Shown: positions 17,232 through 26,377 of the stretch, piece after piece
Position numbering within the stretch: the stretch's first letter is position 1
How the letters are laid out: each line of letters starts with the position of its first letter
Source of the DNA: Parapusillimonas sp013416435
GTDB lineage: Bacteria; Pseudomonadota; Gammaproteobacteria; Burkholderiales; Burkholderiaceae_B
Length of the DNA: 64,000 bases
NCBI RefSeq assembly: GCF_052180245.1
Contig: NZ_CP197474.1
Span: 4,278,001-4,342,000 of the forward strand
Direction: 5' to 3'
Made by a program: the position numbers and the translations under genes
Notes under the pieces: generated by a model
Seen by the model: the letters and a program-made list of their open reading frames with translations, nothing else
Databases searched by the model: none
What the model was told of the DNA's origin: nothing

Positions 17232-20200
17232 GGCTGCGGCATTCCTTTCTCCATGCCGGCATCGTTGATCTGCCCCATCAAGGCATCGAGTTCATCCTGT
17301 GAAAACTCCATGCCCGTGAAGTCGGACGGCGTATACACGGCCGAGGCCGATTCGACGCAGGCCGCCGACAAGCGCAGCGCCATTTGCCGCACGGATTCCA
17401 GCAATGCGTCAACCGTTGCCGCCTCATGCCGGGGGGAATGCCGGCACGACAGGACGATGGAGCCTTCTTCCAGCCATGCATCGAAAGCCAGTTGATGACG
17501 CCGGCTTGCGGCCGCCGAGCGCTCGGTGCCGGGCGCAAGCCGCTGCAAAGCCAATCCTTTGCTTCCGAACTGCTTGATTTCCCCGACGAAGTTGAAGGAT
17601 GCAGGAGGCTCGGCCCGCAGCGCCTCATGTCCGCCGTACCGCAGCAAGCCGTAGCTCAGGCCGCCCTCGGGTATGCTCCTCAGGCGCTCCTTCAGGGCGA
17701 TGGCCCATGCCGGGACATCGTCGGACGCCGCCGGTATCGCGAAGGGATAGCGGGTGGTGAACCATCCGATGGTCCGCGAAAGATCTACGGACGAATCAGA
17801 GGGCTGACGGCCGTGTCCCTCCATGTCCAGCAGACACGCGCCCCCCGCCCACGAGGCCATGCCCAGCCCCACCGCCGCCAATACCGCCTCGTGCGGACGC
17901 AGGCCGAAAACCGACGCCATGCCGTTCATCAGATCGGCGGACGCCTGGGCCGGCATCACCAGCCTTCTGTCCGCCGCCTCGCCTTCGGTGTTGGGAAGAT
18001 CGGGATGGTCCACGGGCAGCGGAACACAATCGGCGGCCAGGCTCAGCATGTCCTTCCAGAGCGCCAGGGAAGCGCTCGCCGCTTGCACGCGGTCCGGCAG
18101 CTTCTTTGCCCACCACGACCACGAAGTGGACGCGGCGCGTATCGATGCGGAGCCGGAGGACAAGCCGGCATCGAGATCCGCGGCAAGAATGGACCAGGAC
18201 ACCATGTCGGACACCGCATGATGAACGACGACGACGAGCCTGGCGTGCTCCGCCGAAACCTGTAGTGCGCCAAGCGCAAAGACACGGCCTTCAGCCAGGT
18301 CCAGGCTGTCCATCAGCTCGTCGGCCAGCGCATCTTCGCGAAGCGCAAGATCCGATTCGTCCATACCTTCCGCCTGCTCCACGCGCACGCAGGGATAGCC
18401 GGCCGCTGTCACTTGCTGCGCAACGCCGTCTGCTGTCGGTATCCAGCGCACGCGCAAGGCATCGTGCGTGGACTGGAGCGCGCGCGCCACATCGAGCAGG
18501 CCGGCCGCGCCGACCGTGCCCGCATAGCGGAACACCGCGGCCAGGCACCAGCGATTGCGGTCGGGCATCGGTGTCTCGGCGAACCATCGCTGGATGGGCG
18601 TGAGCGGCACGGCTTCCTGCACGGGTTCGCGCCCCGCCATGCCGCCCACCGGCATTGCCAGCTGCGCAAGACGCCTGGGCGTCGGTGCCTGGAATACCTG
18701 TGCGGGAGTCAGCGCCCATCCCAGCCTGCGGGCTCGCCCGACGATCTGGATGGCCATGATGGAATCACCGCCCAAGGCGAAGAAATCGTCATCGGGCCCC
18801 AGCGAAGGCGAGTCGAGGATCTCGCGCCACAACTCGCAAATCTGGTCCAGGACGGAGCCGTCGGCAGCGGACGCGTCGCCGTCGGCATCGCTGCCGGGTT
18901 GCGCCGCCGCCATTTGCGAAGAAGCGAGCAAGGCCTGGCGATCGACCTTGCCATTGGCGGTGAGGGGCAAGGCGGGAAGCGATTGGATGCGCTGAGGCAC
19001 CATGGCCGCCGGCACGCGCTCGGAAAGCCAGGCCCGCAATGCGCCGCCATCCACATCGCTCGCCACCGCAGCCAGCAACACCGGTTCTCGGCCGTCGCGC
19101 CTGTCGACGAGCACGACCGCGTCGCGCACGCCCGCATGGGCGCGCAAGGCCTCGGCCAGGCCGGCCGGCTCGATGCGGTGGCCGCGTATCTTGACCATAT
19201 CGTCGCCGCGTCCGATGAAGTCGATGCATCCGTCCGGACGCCTGCGGCCAAGGTCGCCGCTGCGATAGCTGCGCATGCCGTTTTCCGAGCGCCGAAAGCG
19301 CTCGCTGCCCGCCGGTTCCGGCCGGGTGTAGCCGGCGGCCACCGCCGGGCCGGATATGACGATCTCTCCTTCGCCGCCGTCGGGCATGGGCCGCCCGTCG
19401 CCATCCAGGATGGCGACGTCGTAGCCGTCCAGCGCACGGCCGATGGGAACGGCATGATCGCCATCCCTGCGCAGTTCCGGCAGCGCCTCGGTCATGCAGG
19501 CGCCTATCGTGGCTTCTGTGGGGCCGTAGTGATTGAAGATCCGGCATGTCGCGCCCAGCGACCGCAGGCGATCGACGAGGCGCCAGGCCAGGACGTCGCC
19601 GCCCAGGATCAAGCCGCGGCGCGGCAGCAGTTCCTTGGCATTGGGCGCATCCAGCAAAGCCGCCAGGTGCGCCGGCACGATCTTGAGCACGTCGTAAGGC
19701 GTTTGCACGGACCACGACGCCAGGGCTTCCGGGTCTCTTGCGGTCTCCGCATCGATGGCGTGCAAGGCGCCGCCGCTCCAAAGCGCGCCGAACACCGAGG
19801 TATAGCCCAGGTCGGCGGCAAACGACGACACCATGGCGAAGGACATCGGCCCCGGCATGCCGAGCCGCCGAAGCATGGCTGGCACGTATGTCGCGATGGC
19901 GCCGTGCGGAACCATCACGCCCTTGGGCCGGCCCGTGGAGCCGGAGGTGTACAGGACATAGGCCAGGTCCCGGGCGGAAACACGCGCGGGTGGAGGCACG
20001 CGACCGACGGCCTCTTGACCGCGCCGCCAGGCCAGCACGGCGACACCGTCGAACGCCGCGCGCGCACCGTCTTCGATCACCAGGACTTTCGCGCCGCTGT
20101 CCTCAAGCACATAGGCGTGATGCGCGTCGGGGTGGTCCTCATCGAGCGGCACGAACGCCGCGCCCAGCCGCATTGCCGCGAGCATGGCCACGGCGGGGCC

Positions 20201-23200
20201 CAGTCCGCGCGGCAGGCGGAAGGCCACCCGGTCTCCGGCCACGACCCCCGATCCGGCCAGCGCCTGGGCCAGCGCATGGGCTTCGGCATTCAGCGTGGCG
20301 TAGTCGACGGCGCCCAGACCGTCGCGCAGCGCAAGGGATGACGGCGTCTCCAGGGCGGCATGCGCCACCCGCTCGGCCAGGCTCTGTATATCGCCCGCCT
20401 CGGTCGCGGATGCCAGAGATGCGGCATCCGCGTCGCCCTGCACGAAGGCTTCGAGGATGCCGACGTACTGCCGCAGCCAGGATTCGACCCGTCCGGCATC
20501 GAAGAGATCGCGGTTATAGAAAGCGTCGATATGCAGACCATCGGCATCGGCCAGGATATTCCAGTTCAAGTCCCAGCGGACCGCCCCGTGCGCATTGGCG
20601 TCGATGCATGCATCCAGGCCATCGAAGCGCGGCAGCGCATCGACACGATCGAGGTTGAAGGAAACCGACGCCAATGGCGGCCGCGATGGATCCCTGCGCA
20701 GCTTCAGTCCCTTGAGCAGCCGCGCATAGGGATAGTCGCGGTGCGCCATGCCCTGGACCACGGCGCGCTGCGCCTGGGCAATGAGCGCCGCCTGCGGCTG
20801 CGACTCATCCAGCTCCATACGCAGCGGAAGCACGCCCACGCAGTAGCCCACCAATGCGGGCGCGGCAAGCTCGGGCTGTCCGGCGGAGAAGATGGCGATC
20901 GCCAGATCGCGCTGGCCCGACAAGCGCGCGAGCAATTTTCCGTAGGCGGCCAGGCATACGGAAAACAGGCTGCATCCGGCCTGACGCCCCAGGGCTTCGA
21001 GCCTGCTGCGCAGATCCAGCGGGACCCGCAGGGAAGCGCGAGCGCCCGCATAGCTTTGCAACGCGGGGCGCGGGCGGTCCGCCGGCAGGTCCAGCGGCGG
21101 CGGCACAGTCCGGTACAGTTCGTGCCAATAGCCGGCGGGCTCGGCGTCCTCGGCGCGTTGCCTTGCGTGGGCGGCATATCGGCGATACGGAACGGCCTCC
21201 GCCAGATCGGGCGCGCGGCCCCGCAGCGCCGCGTTGTACAGCTCCGCCATTTCGAGGGCGATGACCTGCATGGACCATCCGTCGACGATGAGATGCGGCA
21301 TGATCAGCGCCAGACGATGATGCTCCGGTGCGAACTCGACCAGCCAGGCCGTCAGCATGGGACCGTGTTCGAGGTCCACGGGGACCAGCGCGATGCCGTC
21401 CAGCCAATGCTGGAATACGGCCTCGGCATCCGTCCAGCGCAAAAGGCGAAAATCGGGGGCCAGATCGGAGTGGACGACTTGCGTCTCGCCGTCTTCGGGA
21501 AACGTGCTGCGCAAGGCCTCGTGCCGCCGGCAGACGGCTTCCAGTGCCGTTTTCAATGCGGAGGGCTCCAGCTCTCCCCGGAGGTCGAAAACCAGAGTCT
21601 GGTTATAGGCTGCCGAGGCTTCCGGACTGAACGCGGCAAGCATCCGCAAGGCGGTCTGCCCCGGCGCGGCGGGCAGATGCTCCGGCCCCCGGAGCAAGGC
21701 GGCGGGATCTGGTCCTGCGGGCGAGGCGAGCGGTGCCAGCATGCCGCGCGCGCGCATTCCCCTGACGGAATCGCGCACCGCGCTCTCGATCTTGTCCAGG
21801 TCTTCGGCGCTATGCGCCGTGGAGAGAAAGCAGGTGCGCCCCTCCCATACGTACACGCCGTTCTGGATCATGTGGTTGTAGAACAGATCGCTGGCGCCCA
21901 CGAAGCGGAACAGGGAAGAGAAGCTGTGTACCGATATGCCGCTGCCTTCGTCCTCCAGCACGCGATTCAATCGTTCGACGAATACCCGCGTGCGTTCATT
22001 GAGGGTTTCCTGCAGGCCGGGGCCTGCGGATTCCAGGTGTTCGAGCACGGCGAGGGACGCCGCCATGGCAAGCGGGTTCTTGTTGAACGTGCCGGCAAAG
22101 AACGTGCGCCCGTCTCGTGGCGCGCCTGCGCCGTCCAACGGCCATGCGCCGCCATCCAGCGCATCCAGATACTGGGCATCGCCCGCTACGACGCCTATGG
22201 GCAAGCCGCCGCCCACGATCTTCCCGTAAGTGGCCAGATCGGCGCGGACTCCCGCCCATGCCTGTGCGCCGCCCAGCGCGACCCGGAAGCCCAGCAGCAC
22301 CTCGTCGAAGATGAGCGCCGTGCCGGTCGAACGCGTCAGCGTCCGCAGACGCTGCAGGAACTCCCGTGGCTGCCGGTCGGGACGCCGACCCTGTACGGGC
22401 TCGACCAATACGGCGGCCAGCGACGGCCCTTCGCGCGCCAGGATCTCCAGCGCTCCGGCTTCGTCGCCGTAATCCAGCAGCAGGATGTCCTCTGCCATGC
22501 CGGGAGGGGTGCCGCCCGCCATCGGCACGGCGTTGCCATCGGGGCCCAGTTGCGCAAGCACCCCGTCGAAATGCCCGTGGTACGACCCTTGGAATATGGC
22601 GACTCGCTGCCGCCCCGTCGCGTGCCTGGCCAGCCTGAGCGCCGTCATCACGGCTTCCGTGCCGCTATTGCAGAAAGCGGCGCGGGCATTGCCGGTGAGG
22701 CGGCACAGGCGCTGAGCCACCTCGCCGGCCAGATGCGCCTGCGGGCCGATGAACATGCCGCGATCGCCCAAGTGCCTGCTGATGGCCTCGACGATGAAGG
22801 CCGGGCTGTGGCCGAAGAGCTGTACACCGAACCCCATGGCGATATCGACGTAGCGGTTGCCATCCACGTCGAACAGCTCGCTGCCTTGGGCTCGAGCCCC
22901 CACGATGGGATACAGCATGCCCTTGGTTTCGGCGCGAAATCCCGCCACTGCCCGGCTGTCGGCCAAATAGACCCCAAAGCGGCTGCGCTGTTCGCGCGAG
23001 GCCTGGCTGCGCCGCACATAGGCCTCGGAAAACTCGGCGAGACCGTTCAATTGTGCCGGGGTAAGCGTCGCGGCGTGGTTGCTGGGGTCAGACCCCGTAC
23101 GGGGTCTGACCCCTCCAGACAACGCCGCCGACTTGTAGTTGGGGTCAGACCCCGTATGGGGTCTGACCCCCTGCACCGCCGCCGACCCGTAGTTGGGGTC

Positions 23201-26200
23201 GGACCCAATATGGGGTCCGGCCCCTTCATGCGAGGCGGCCGTTCTTGTGCCGGGGTCGGACCCCGCACGGGGTCCGACCCCTCGGGCCGCGCCGGCCTCC
23301 GCGAGCACGTGCTCGATCAGACGCAAAGGGGTGTTCAATGACTCAAACAAAGCGCGTCGCGGAATCGAAATTCCCCATTTGCGCTCCATGGCCGCAACCG
23401 CCTCGGTCAGCGCCAGGGAATCGACTCCCATTTCCAGGAAGCCGCGATCGGAGGACTGGTCAGCCGCCGGAAGCTGCAGGGCGCGCGCCATGAAGGCGGC
23501 GACTTCTGCCTTGTTCAAGGGGCCGGAGGGGTCAGACCCGTAGGGTCTGACCCCATCAGTCATCGCAGCTGCGGCGTTGGAGGGGTCGGACCCCGTACGG
23601 GGTCCGACCCCAACTCCGGCACCCTCAAAGGGGTCAGACCCCACGGGTCTGACCCCGACATCCATCAACGGAATCCAATGGCTCCTGGGCTCGAAGGGGT
23701 AGCCCGGCGCATCGCTGCGCTCGGCCCGGTCGTATAGCGTCTCCCAGCGCAGCGGCACGCCGGCCACATGCAGTTGCGACAGCAGGCTGCCCAGCGAACG
23801 CCAGGCAGGTTGATTGCGGCGCAAGGTCGGGATCAGCGCCGGCGGCGCATCGCCAAAGTCGGGACAGCGCCCTGCGGAGCCGATCAGGTTGGGCGCGGCG
23901 CCGATTTCGATCAGCACATTCGCGCCCATGCGCGCAAGCGCGCCGACTCCCTCGGCGAAGCGGACCGGCTGCCGGATATGGTCAGTCCAGTACTCGGGCG
24001 TATCGAAAGCGGCCTCCGCGGAGCCGGTCGAGTTGGAGATCAGCGCAAGCCGCGGCTGCGCCAGTTTCATGCCGGACAGCACCCGGGCGAACGGTTCGAG
24101 CGCCGGCTCCATGAGACGCGAATGGAAGGCATGCGACGTGCGCAGAAGCTGGGATGCGATTCCCTGGCGTTCCAGGGCATCGCACACGCGGCCGATGGCA
24201 TCGGATTCCCCCGAGATCACGCATTCGTCATGCGCGTTGACGGCGGCCAGGTCGATACCGGCTGCCAGGCCGTCGGGCAAGCCCTCCAGGCAGGAGGGCG
24301 GCGCGAACACGGCCGCCATCGCCCCGCCTTCCGCTGCCGCCCCCATGAGGCGTCCGCGCTCGGCCACCAGCTTCAGGGCATCGTCCAGGGAAAACACCCC
24401 TGCCCGGCATGCCGCGATGTATTCGCCCAGACTGTGCCCGATGACGAACTCGGGCTCGACGCCCCAGGCCGCCAGCCGTTCGGCCAGCGCATAGCCCAGG
24501 GTGAACAGCGCGGGCTGCGCGACGCGCGTATCGGCCAAGGACGGGCCCTCGCCGGGCTCATCGAACATCAGGCGGATCAGCGAATCGCCGATCAGGGGAT
24601 CCACCACCGCCGCGCAATGGTCGACCACTCGCCTGAAGACGGGATCGTCTTCATACAAGCCCTTGCCCATGCCCGGCCACTGGCTGCCCTGGCCGGTAAA
24701 GAGAAAAGCGATTCGCGGCGCGGCCTGCATGGCTGTCCCGCGGGCGCCGCCCGCCGGGGTCTGTCCGGCGGCGACGTCATTCAGGCCGGCCACGAGCGCG
24801 TCCAGATCATCTCCCGCGACTGCGGCCCTGGCCGGGAGGCCATGGCGTCCCAGGGCAAGACTGGCTGCGACACCTCGCGGGTCGGCGTCGCCGCTTGCCA
24901 TCCAGTCGGCCAGCCGCTGCCCCATCCGTGCCAGGCCCGGCTCGTCGGGCGCCGACAAGGGAAGGACCAGCGGACCGCTCTGCCGCGTGGCCGCCGCAGA
25001 GGAATCGCGCGCCGGCGCGGCTTCCAGAATGAGATGGGCGTTGGTGCCGCTGAAGCCGAAACTGCTGACCGCCGCCCGCCGCGTGGGCGCAGCGGGCCAG
25101 GGTTGCGCGCGGTCGACCACCCGCAAGGGAAGCTTGTCCCACGCGATGCGAGGGTTGGGCGATGATTGGTGCAGGGTCGGCGGCAACTGGCCGGACTCCA
25201 GCATCAGCACGAGCTTGATCAAGCCGGCGATGCCCGCGGCCGACTCCAGGTGCCCGATATTGGTCTTGACCGCGCCCAGCAAAAGCGCGTTTGCGCGATC
25301 TGCACCATATGCGTCGGCCAGCGCCTGCGCTTCAATGGGGTCTCCCAAGGGGGTGCCGGTGCCATGGCATTCCACCACCTGCACGTCCGCGGGGCGCAGA
25401 TCGGCATCCTTCAGTGCCGCGCGTATCAAGGCGGCCTGTGCCGACGCATTGGGCGCCGTCAGGGAACTGGCTCGCCCATCGTGATTGACCGCGCCGCCCC
25501 GAATGACCGCCCTGATCCTGTCGCCGTCCCGCAAGGCGTCCGGCAAGCGCTTCAGCACGACGAAGCCGGCGCCCTCGCCCCGCACGTAGCCATCCGCGGC
25601 GGCATCGAAGCTGCGGCACGCCTGGCTAGGGCTAAGCATGCCCGCCGCAGCGAACCCGCGTGTCCATGCGTCGGAGACCAGCGCGTTGACGCCGCCGGCA
25701 ATCGCCATGTCGGATTCCCCTGCCTGCAGGCTGCGGCAAGCCGCATGCACCGCAACGAGCGATGAAGAGCAGGCGGTATCGATCGCCAGCGCAGGGCCGG
25801 TGACGTCGAGCAGGTGCGCCAGGCGGCCTGCGGCGGCGCTGGCCGAATTGCCGGTCGTCGCCTGCGGCGTGAATCCCTGCCCGGGCGCATGGAAACGCGC
25901 TTCATAGTCGTGCGTGCTGATGCCGACGAACACACCGGTCGATCGCGGGCGACGTGAAGCGTCGGCCGCGCCGGCGTCCTCGAGCGCATGCCACGCGACT
26001 TCGAGCATCAGGCGGTGTTGTGGATCCATATGGGCGGCTTCGCTGTCCCGCATGCCGAAGAAGGCGGCGTCGAAACGATCGATGCCCCGGACATAGCCGC
26101 CGCGCGGCAGCGCATCGCGTTCGGGCCGATCCAGCGGCGGGTCGCCGATCGCATCGACGCCTTCGCGCAGCAGGCGCCGGAACGCCGCGGCGTCATCGGC

Positions 26201-26377
26201 GCCCGGAAACCTGCAGCCCAGGCCGACCACCGCCACCGGCGCCACATCGTCCCGGCCCGATTGTTCGGCGCGCAATGTGTCGATGCGCTGCTGCAGGCCG
26301 GTGACCAGCGCGACGACCTGGTCGGGGTCCAGCCGCGAAATGCGCTCATGCAGCGCTTTCCTGGCTTGATCGTTCAT
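17228..26377 (-). CDS. Hybrid PKS-aminotransferase-NRPS megasynthase: KS-AT-ACP-AMT-C-A-PCP-E
   Basis: 3049 residues. KS about 46-470 (Cys203 in TACSSS, His338 in ECHGTG, His376 in NIGH). AT about 555-860 (Ser649 in GHSLG; SHAFHS at 748-753 points to malonyl). ACP about 955-1025 (Ser987). Class III aminotransferase about 1130-1545 (PLP lysine about 1386 in YGKIVGGG). C about 1570-1990 with PHLIVDG instead of HHxxxDG; the catalytic His1695 remains. A about 2000-2480, specificity residues DLTKIGHIGK, close to the Asp signature. PCP Ser2539. E about 2590-3040 (HHAVSDMVSW and GWFTTRYPF intact). The enzyme should extend a fatty acyl-ACP by two carbons, aminate C3 and couple it to Asp epimerised to D. 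Seven palindromic repeats are read in frame in the linkers beside the ACP. It overlaps the FAAL gene before it and the GT9 gene after it by ATGA. Confidence 0.93.
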   Translation of the reverse strand: MNDQARKALHERISRLDPDQVVALVTGLQQRIDTLRAEQSGRDDVAPVAVVGLGCRFPGADDAAAFRRLLREGVDAIGDPPLDRPERDALPRGGYVRGIDRFDAAFFGMRDSEAAHMDPQHRLMLEVAWHALEDAGAADASRRPRSTGVFVGISTHDYEARFHAPGQGFTPQATTGNSASAAAGRLAHLLDVTGPALAIDTACSSSLVAVHAACRSLQAGESDMAIAGGVNALVSDAWTRGFAAAGMLSPSQACRSFDAAADGYVRGEGAGFVVLKRLPDALRDGDRIRAVIRGGAVNHDGRASSLTAPNASAQAALIRAALKDADLRPADVQVVECHGTGTPLGDPIEAQALADAYGADRANALLLGAVKTNIGHLESAAGIAGLIKLVLMLESGQLPPTLHQSSPNPRIAWDKLPLRVVDRAQPWPAAPTRRAAVSSFGFSGTNAHLILEAAPARDSSAAATRQSGPLVLPLSAPDEPGLARMGQRLADWMASGDADPRGVAASLALGRHGLPARAAVAGDDLDALVAGLNDVAAGQTPAGGARGTAMQAAPRIAFLFTGQGSQWPGMGKGLYEDDPVFRRVVDHCAAVVDPLIGDSLIRLMFDEPGEGPSLADTRVAQPALFTLGYALAERLAAWGVEPEFVIGHSLGEYIAACRAGVFSLDDALKLVAERGRLMGAAAEGGAMAAVFAPPSCLEGLPDGLAAGIDLAAVNAHDECVISGESDAIGRVCDALERQGIASQLLRTSHAFHSRLMEPALEPFARVLSGMKLAQPRLALISNSTGSAEAAFDTPEYWTDHIRQPVRFAEGVGALARMGANVLIEIGAAPNLIGSAGRCPDFGDAPPALIPTLRRNQPAWRSLGSLLSQLHVAGVPLRWETLYDRAERSDAPGYPFEPRSHWIPLMDVGVRPVGSDPFEGAGVGVGPRTGSDPSNAAAAMTDGVRPYGSDPSGPLNKAEVAAFMARALQLPAADQSSDRGFLEMGVDSLALTEAVAAMERKWGISIPRRALFESLNTPLRLIEHVLAEAGAARGVGPRAGSDPGTRTAASHEGAGPHIGSDPNYGSAAVQGVRPHTGSDPNYKSAALSGGVRPRTGSDPSNHAATLTPAQLNGLAEFSEAYVRRSQASREQRSRFGVYLADSRAVAGFRAETKGMLYPIVGARAQGSELFDVDGNRYVDIAMGFGVQLFGHSPAFIVEAISRHLGDRGMFIGPQAHLAGEVAQRLCRLTGNARAAFCNSGTEAVMTALRLARHATGRQRVAIFQGSYHGHFDGVLAQLGPDGNAVPMAGGTPPGMAEDILLLDYGDEAGALEILAREGPSLAAVLVEPVQGRRPDRQPREFLQRLRTLTRSTGTALIFDEVLLGFRVALGGAQAWAGVRADLATYGKIVGGGLPIGVVAGDAQYLDALDGGAWPLDGAGAPRDGRTFFAGTFNKNPLAMAASLAVLEHLESAGPGLQETLNERTRVFVERLNRVLEDEGSGISVHSFSSLFRFVGASDLFYNHMIQNGVYVWEGRTCFLSTAHSAEDLDKIESAVRDSVRGMRARGMLAPLASPAGPDPAALLRGPEHLPAAPGQTALRMLAAFSPEASAAYNQTLVFDLRGELEPSALKTALEAVCRRHEALRSTFPEDGETQVVHSDLAPDFRLLRWTDAEAVFQHWLDGIALVPVDLEHGPMLTAWLVEFAPEHHRLALIMPHLIVDGWSMQVIALEMAELYNAALRGRAPDLAEAVPYRRYAAHARQRAEDAEPAGYWHELYRTVPPPLDLPADRPRPALQSYAGARASLRVPLDLRSRLEALGRQAGCSLFSVCLAAYGKLLARLSGQRDLAIAIFSAGQPELAAPALVGYCVGVLPLRMELDESQPQAALIAQAQRAVVQGMAHRDYPYARLLKGLKLRRDPSRPPLASVSFNLDRVDALPRFDGLDACIDANAHGAVRWDLNWNILADADGLHIDAFYNRDLFDAGRVESWLRQYVGILEAFVQGDADAASLASATEAGDIQSLAERVAHAALETPSSLALRDGLGAVDYATLNAEAHALAQALAGSGVVAGDRVAFRLPRGLGPAVAMLAAMRLGAAFVPLDEDHPDAHHAYVLEDSGAKVLVIEDGARAAFDGVAVLAWRRGQEAVGRVPPPARVSARDLAYVLYTSGSTGRPKGVMVPHGAIATYVPAMLRRLGMPGPMSFAMVSSFAADLGYTSVFGALWSGGALHAIDAETARDPEALASWSVQTPYDVLKIVPAHLAALLDAPNAKELLPRRGLILGGDVLAWRLVDRLRSLGATCRIFNHYGPTEATIGACMTEALPELRRDGDHAVPIGRALDGYDVAILDGDGRPMPDGGEGEIVISGPAVAAGYTRPEPAGSERFRRSENGMRSYRSGDLGRRRPDGCIDFIGRGDDMVKIRGHRIEPAGLAEALRAHAGVRDAVVLVDRRDGREPVLLAAVASDVDGGALRAWLSERVPAAMVPQRIQSLPALPLTANGKVDRQALLASSQMAAAQPGSDADGDASAADGSVLDQICELWREILDSPSLGPDDDFFALGGDSIMAIQIVGRARRLGWALTPAQVFQAPTPRRLAQLAMPVGGMAGREPVQEAVPLTPIQRWFAETPMPDRNRWCLAAVFRYAGTVGAAGLLDVARALQSTHDALRVRWIPTADGVAQQVTAAGYPCVRVEQAEGMDESDLALREDALADELMDSLDLAEGRVFALGALQVSAEHARLVVVVHHAVSDMVSWSILAADLDAGLSSGSASIRAASTSWSWWAKKLPDRVQAASASLALWKDMLSLAADCVPLPVDHPDLPNTEGEAADRRLVMPAQASADLMNGMASVFGLRPHEAVLAAVGLGMASWAGGACLLDMEGHGRQPSDSSVDLSRTIGWFTTRYPFAIPAASDDVPAWAIALKERLRSIPEGGLSYGLLRYGGHEALRAEPPASFNFVGEIKQFGSKGLALQRLAPGTERSAAASRRHQLAFDAWLEEGSIVLSCRHSPRHEAATVDALLESVRQMALRLSAACVESASAVYTPSDFTGMEFSQDELDALMGQINDAGMEKGMPQP
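23084..23281. repeat. Four palindromic repeats inside the megasynthase, ACP-aminotransferase linker
   Basis: Copies at 23084-23113, 23141-23170, 23195-23224 and 23252-23281, each 30 bases. All are read on the minus strand in one phase, giving GVRPRTGSDP or close variants (GVRPHTGSDP, GAGPHIGSDP, GVGPRAGSDP) at about residues 1032-1098. They are separated by 24-27 bases of Ala/Ser/Asn-rich linker, including a repeated NYxSAA. The two outer-left copies are near consensus and the others have drifted, mostly in matched arm positions. Confidence 0.93.
23528..23656. repeat. Three palindromic repeats inside the megasynthase, AT-ACP linker
   Basis: Copies at 23528-23554 (27 bases), 23582-23611 (30 bases) and 23630-23656 (27 bases). 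The two short ones lack three central bases, so the frame is kept. They encode GVRPYGSDP, GVGPRTGSDP and GVRPVGSDP at about residues 907-950, just before the first ACP. Confidence 0.93.

Noticed and set aside
20360..23341. 993-codon plus-strand open frame inside the megasynthase region
   Set aside because: It is antisense to well-defined C, A and aminotransferase domains and has no domain features of its own.
23084..23656. CRISPR-like look of the regularly spaced repeats
   Set aside because: Spacers are short and uneven, they encode protein in frame, repeats vary and are perfect palindromes, the same repeat is scattered across the window, and no cas gene is present.
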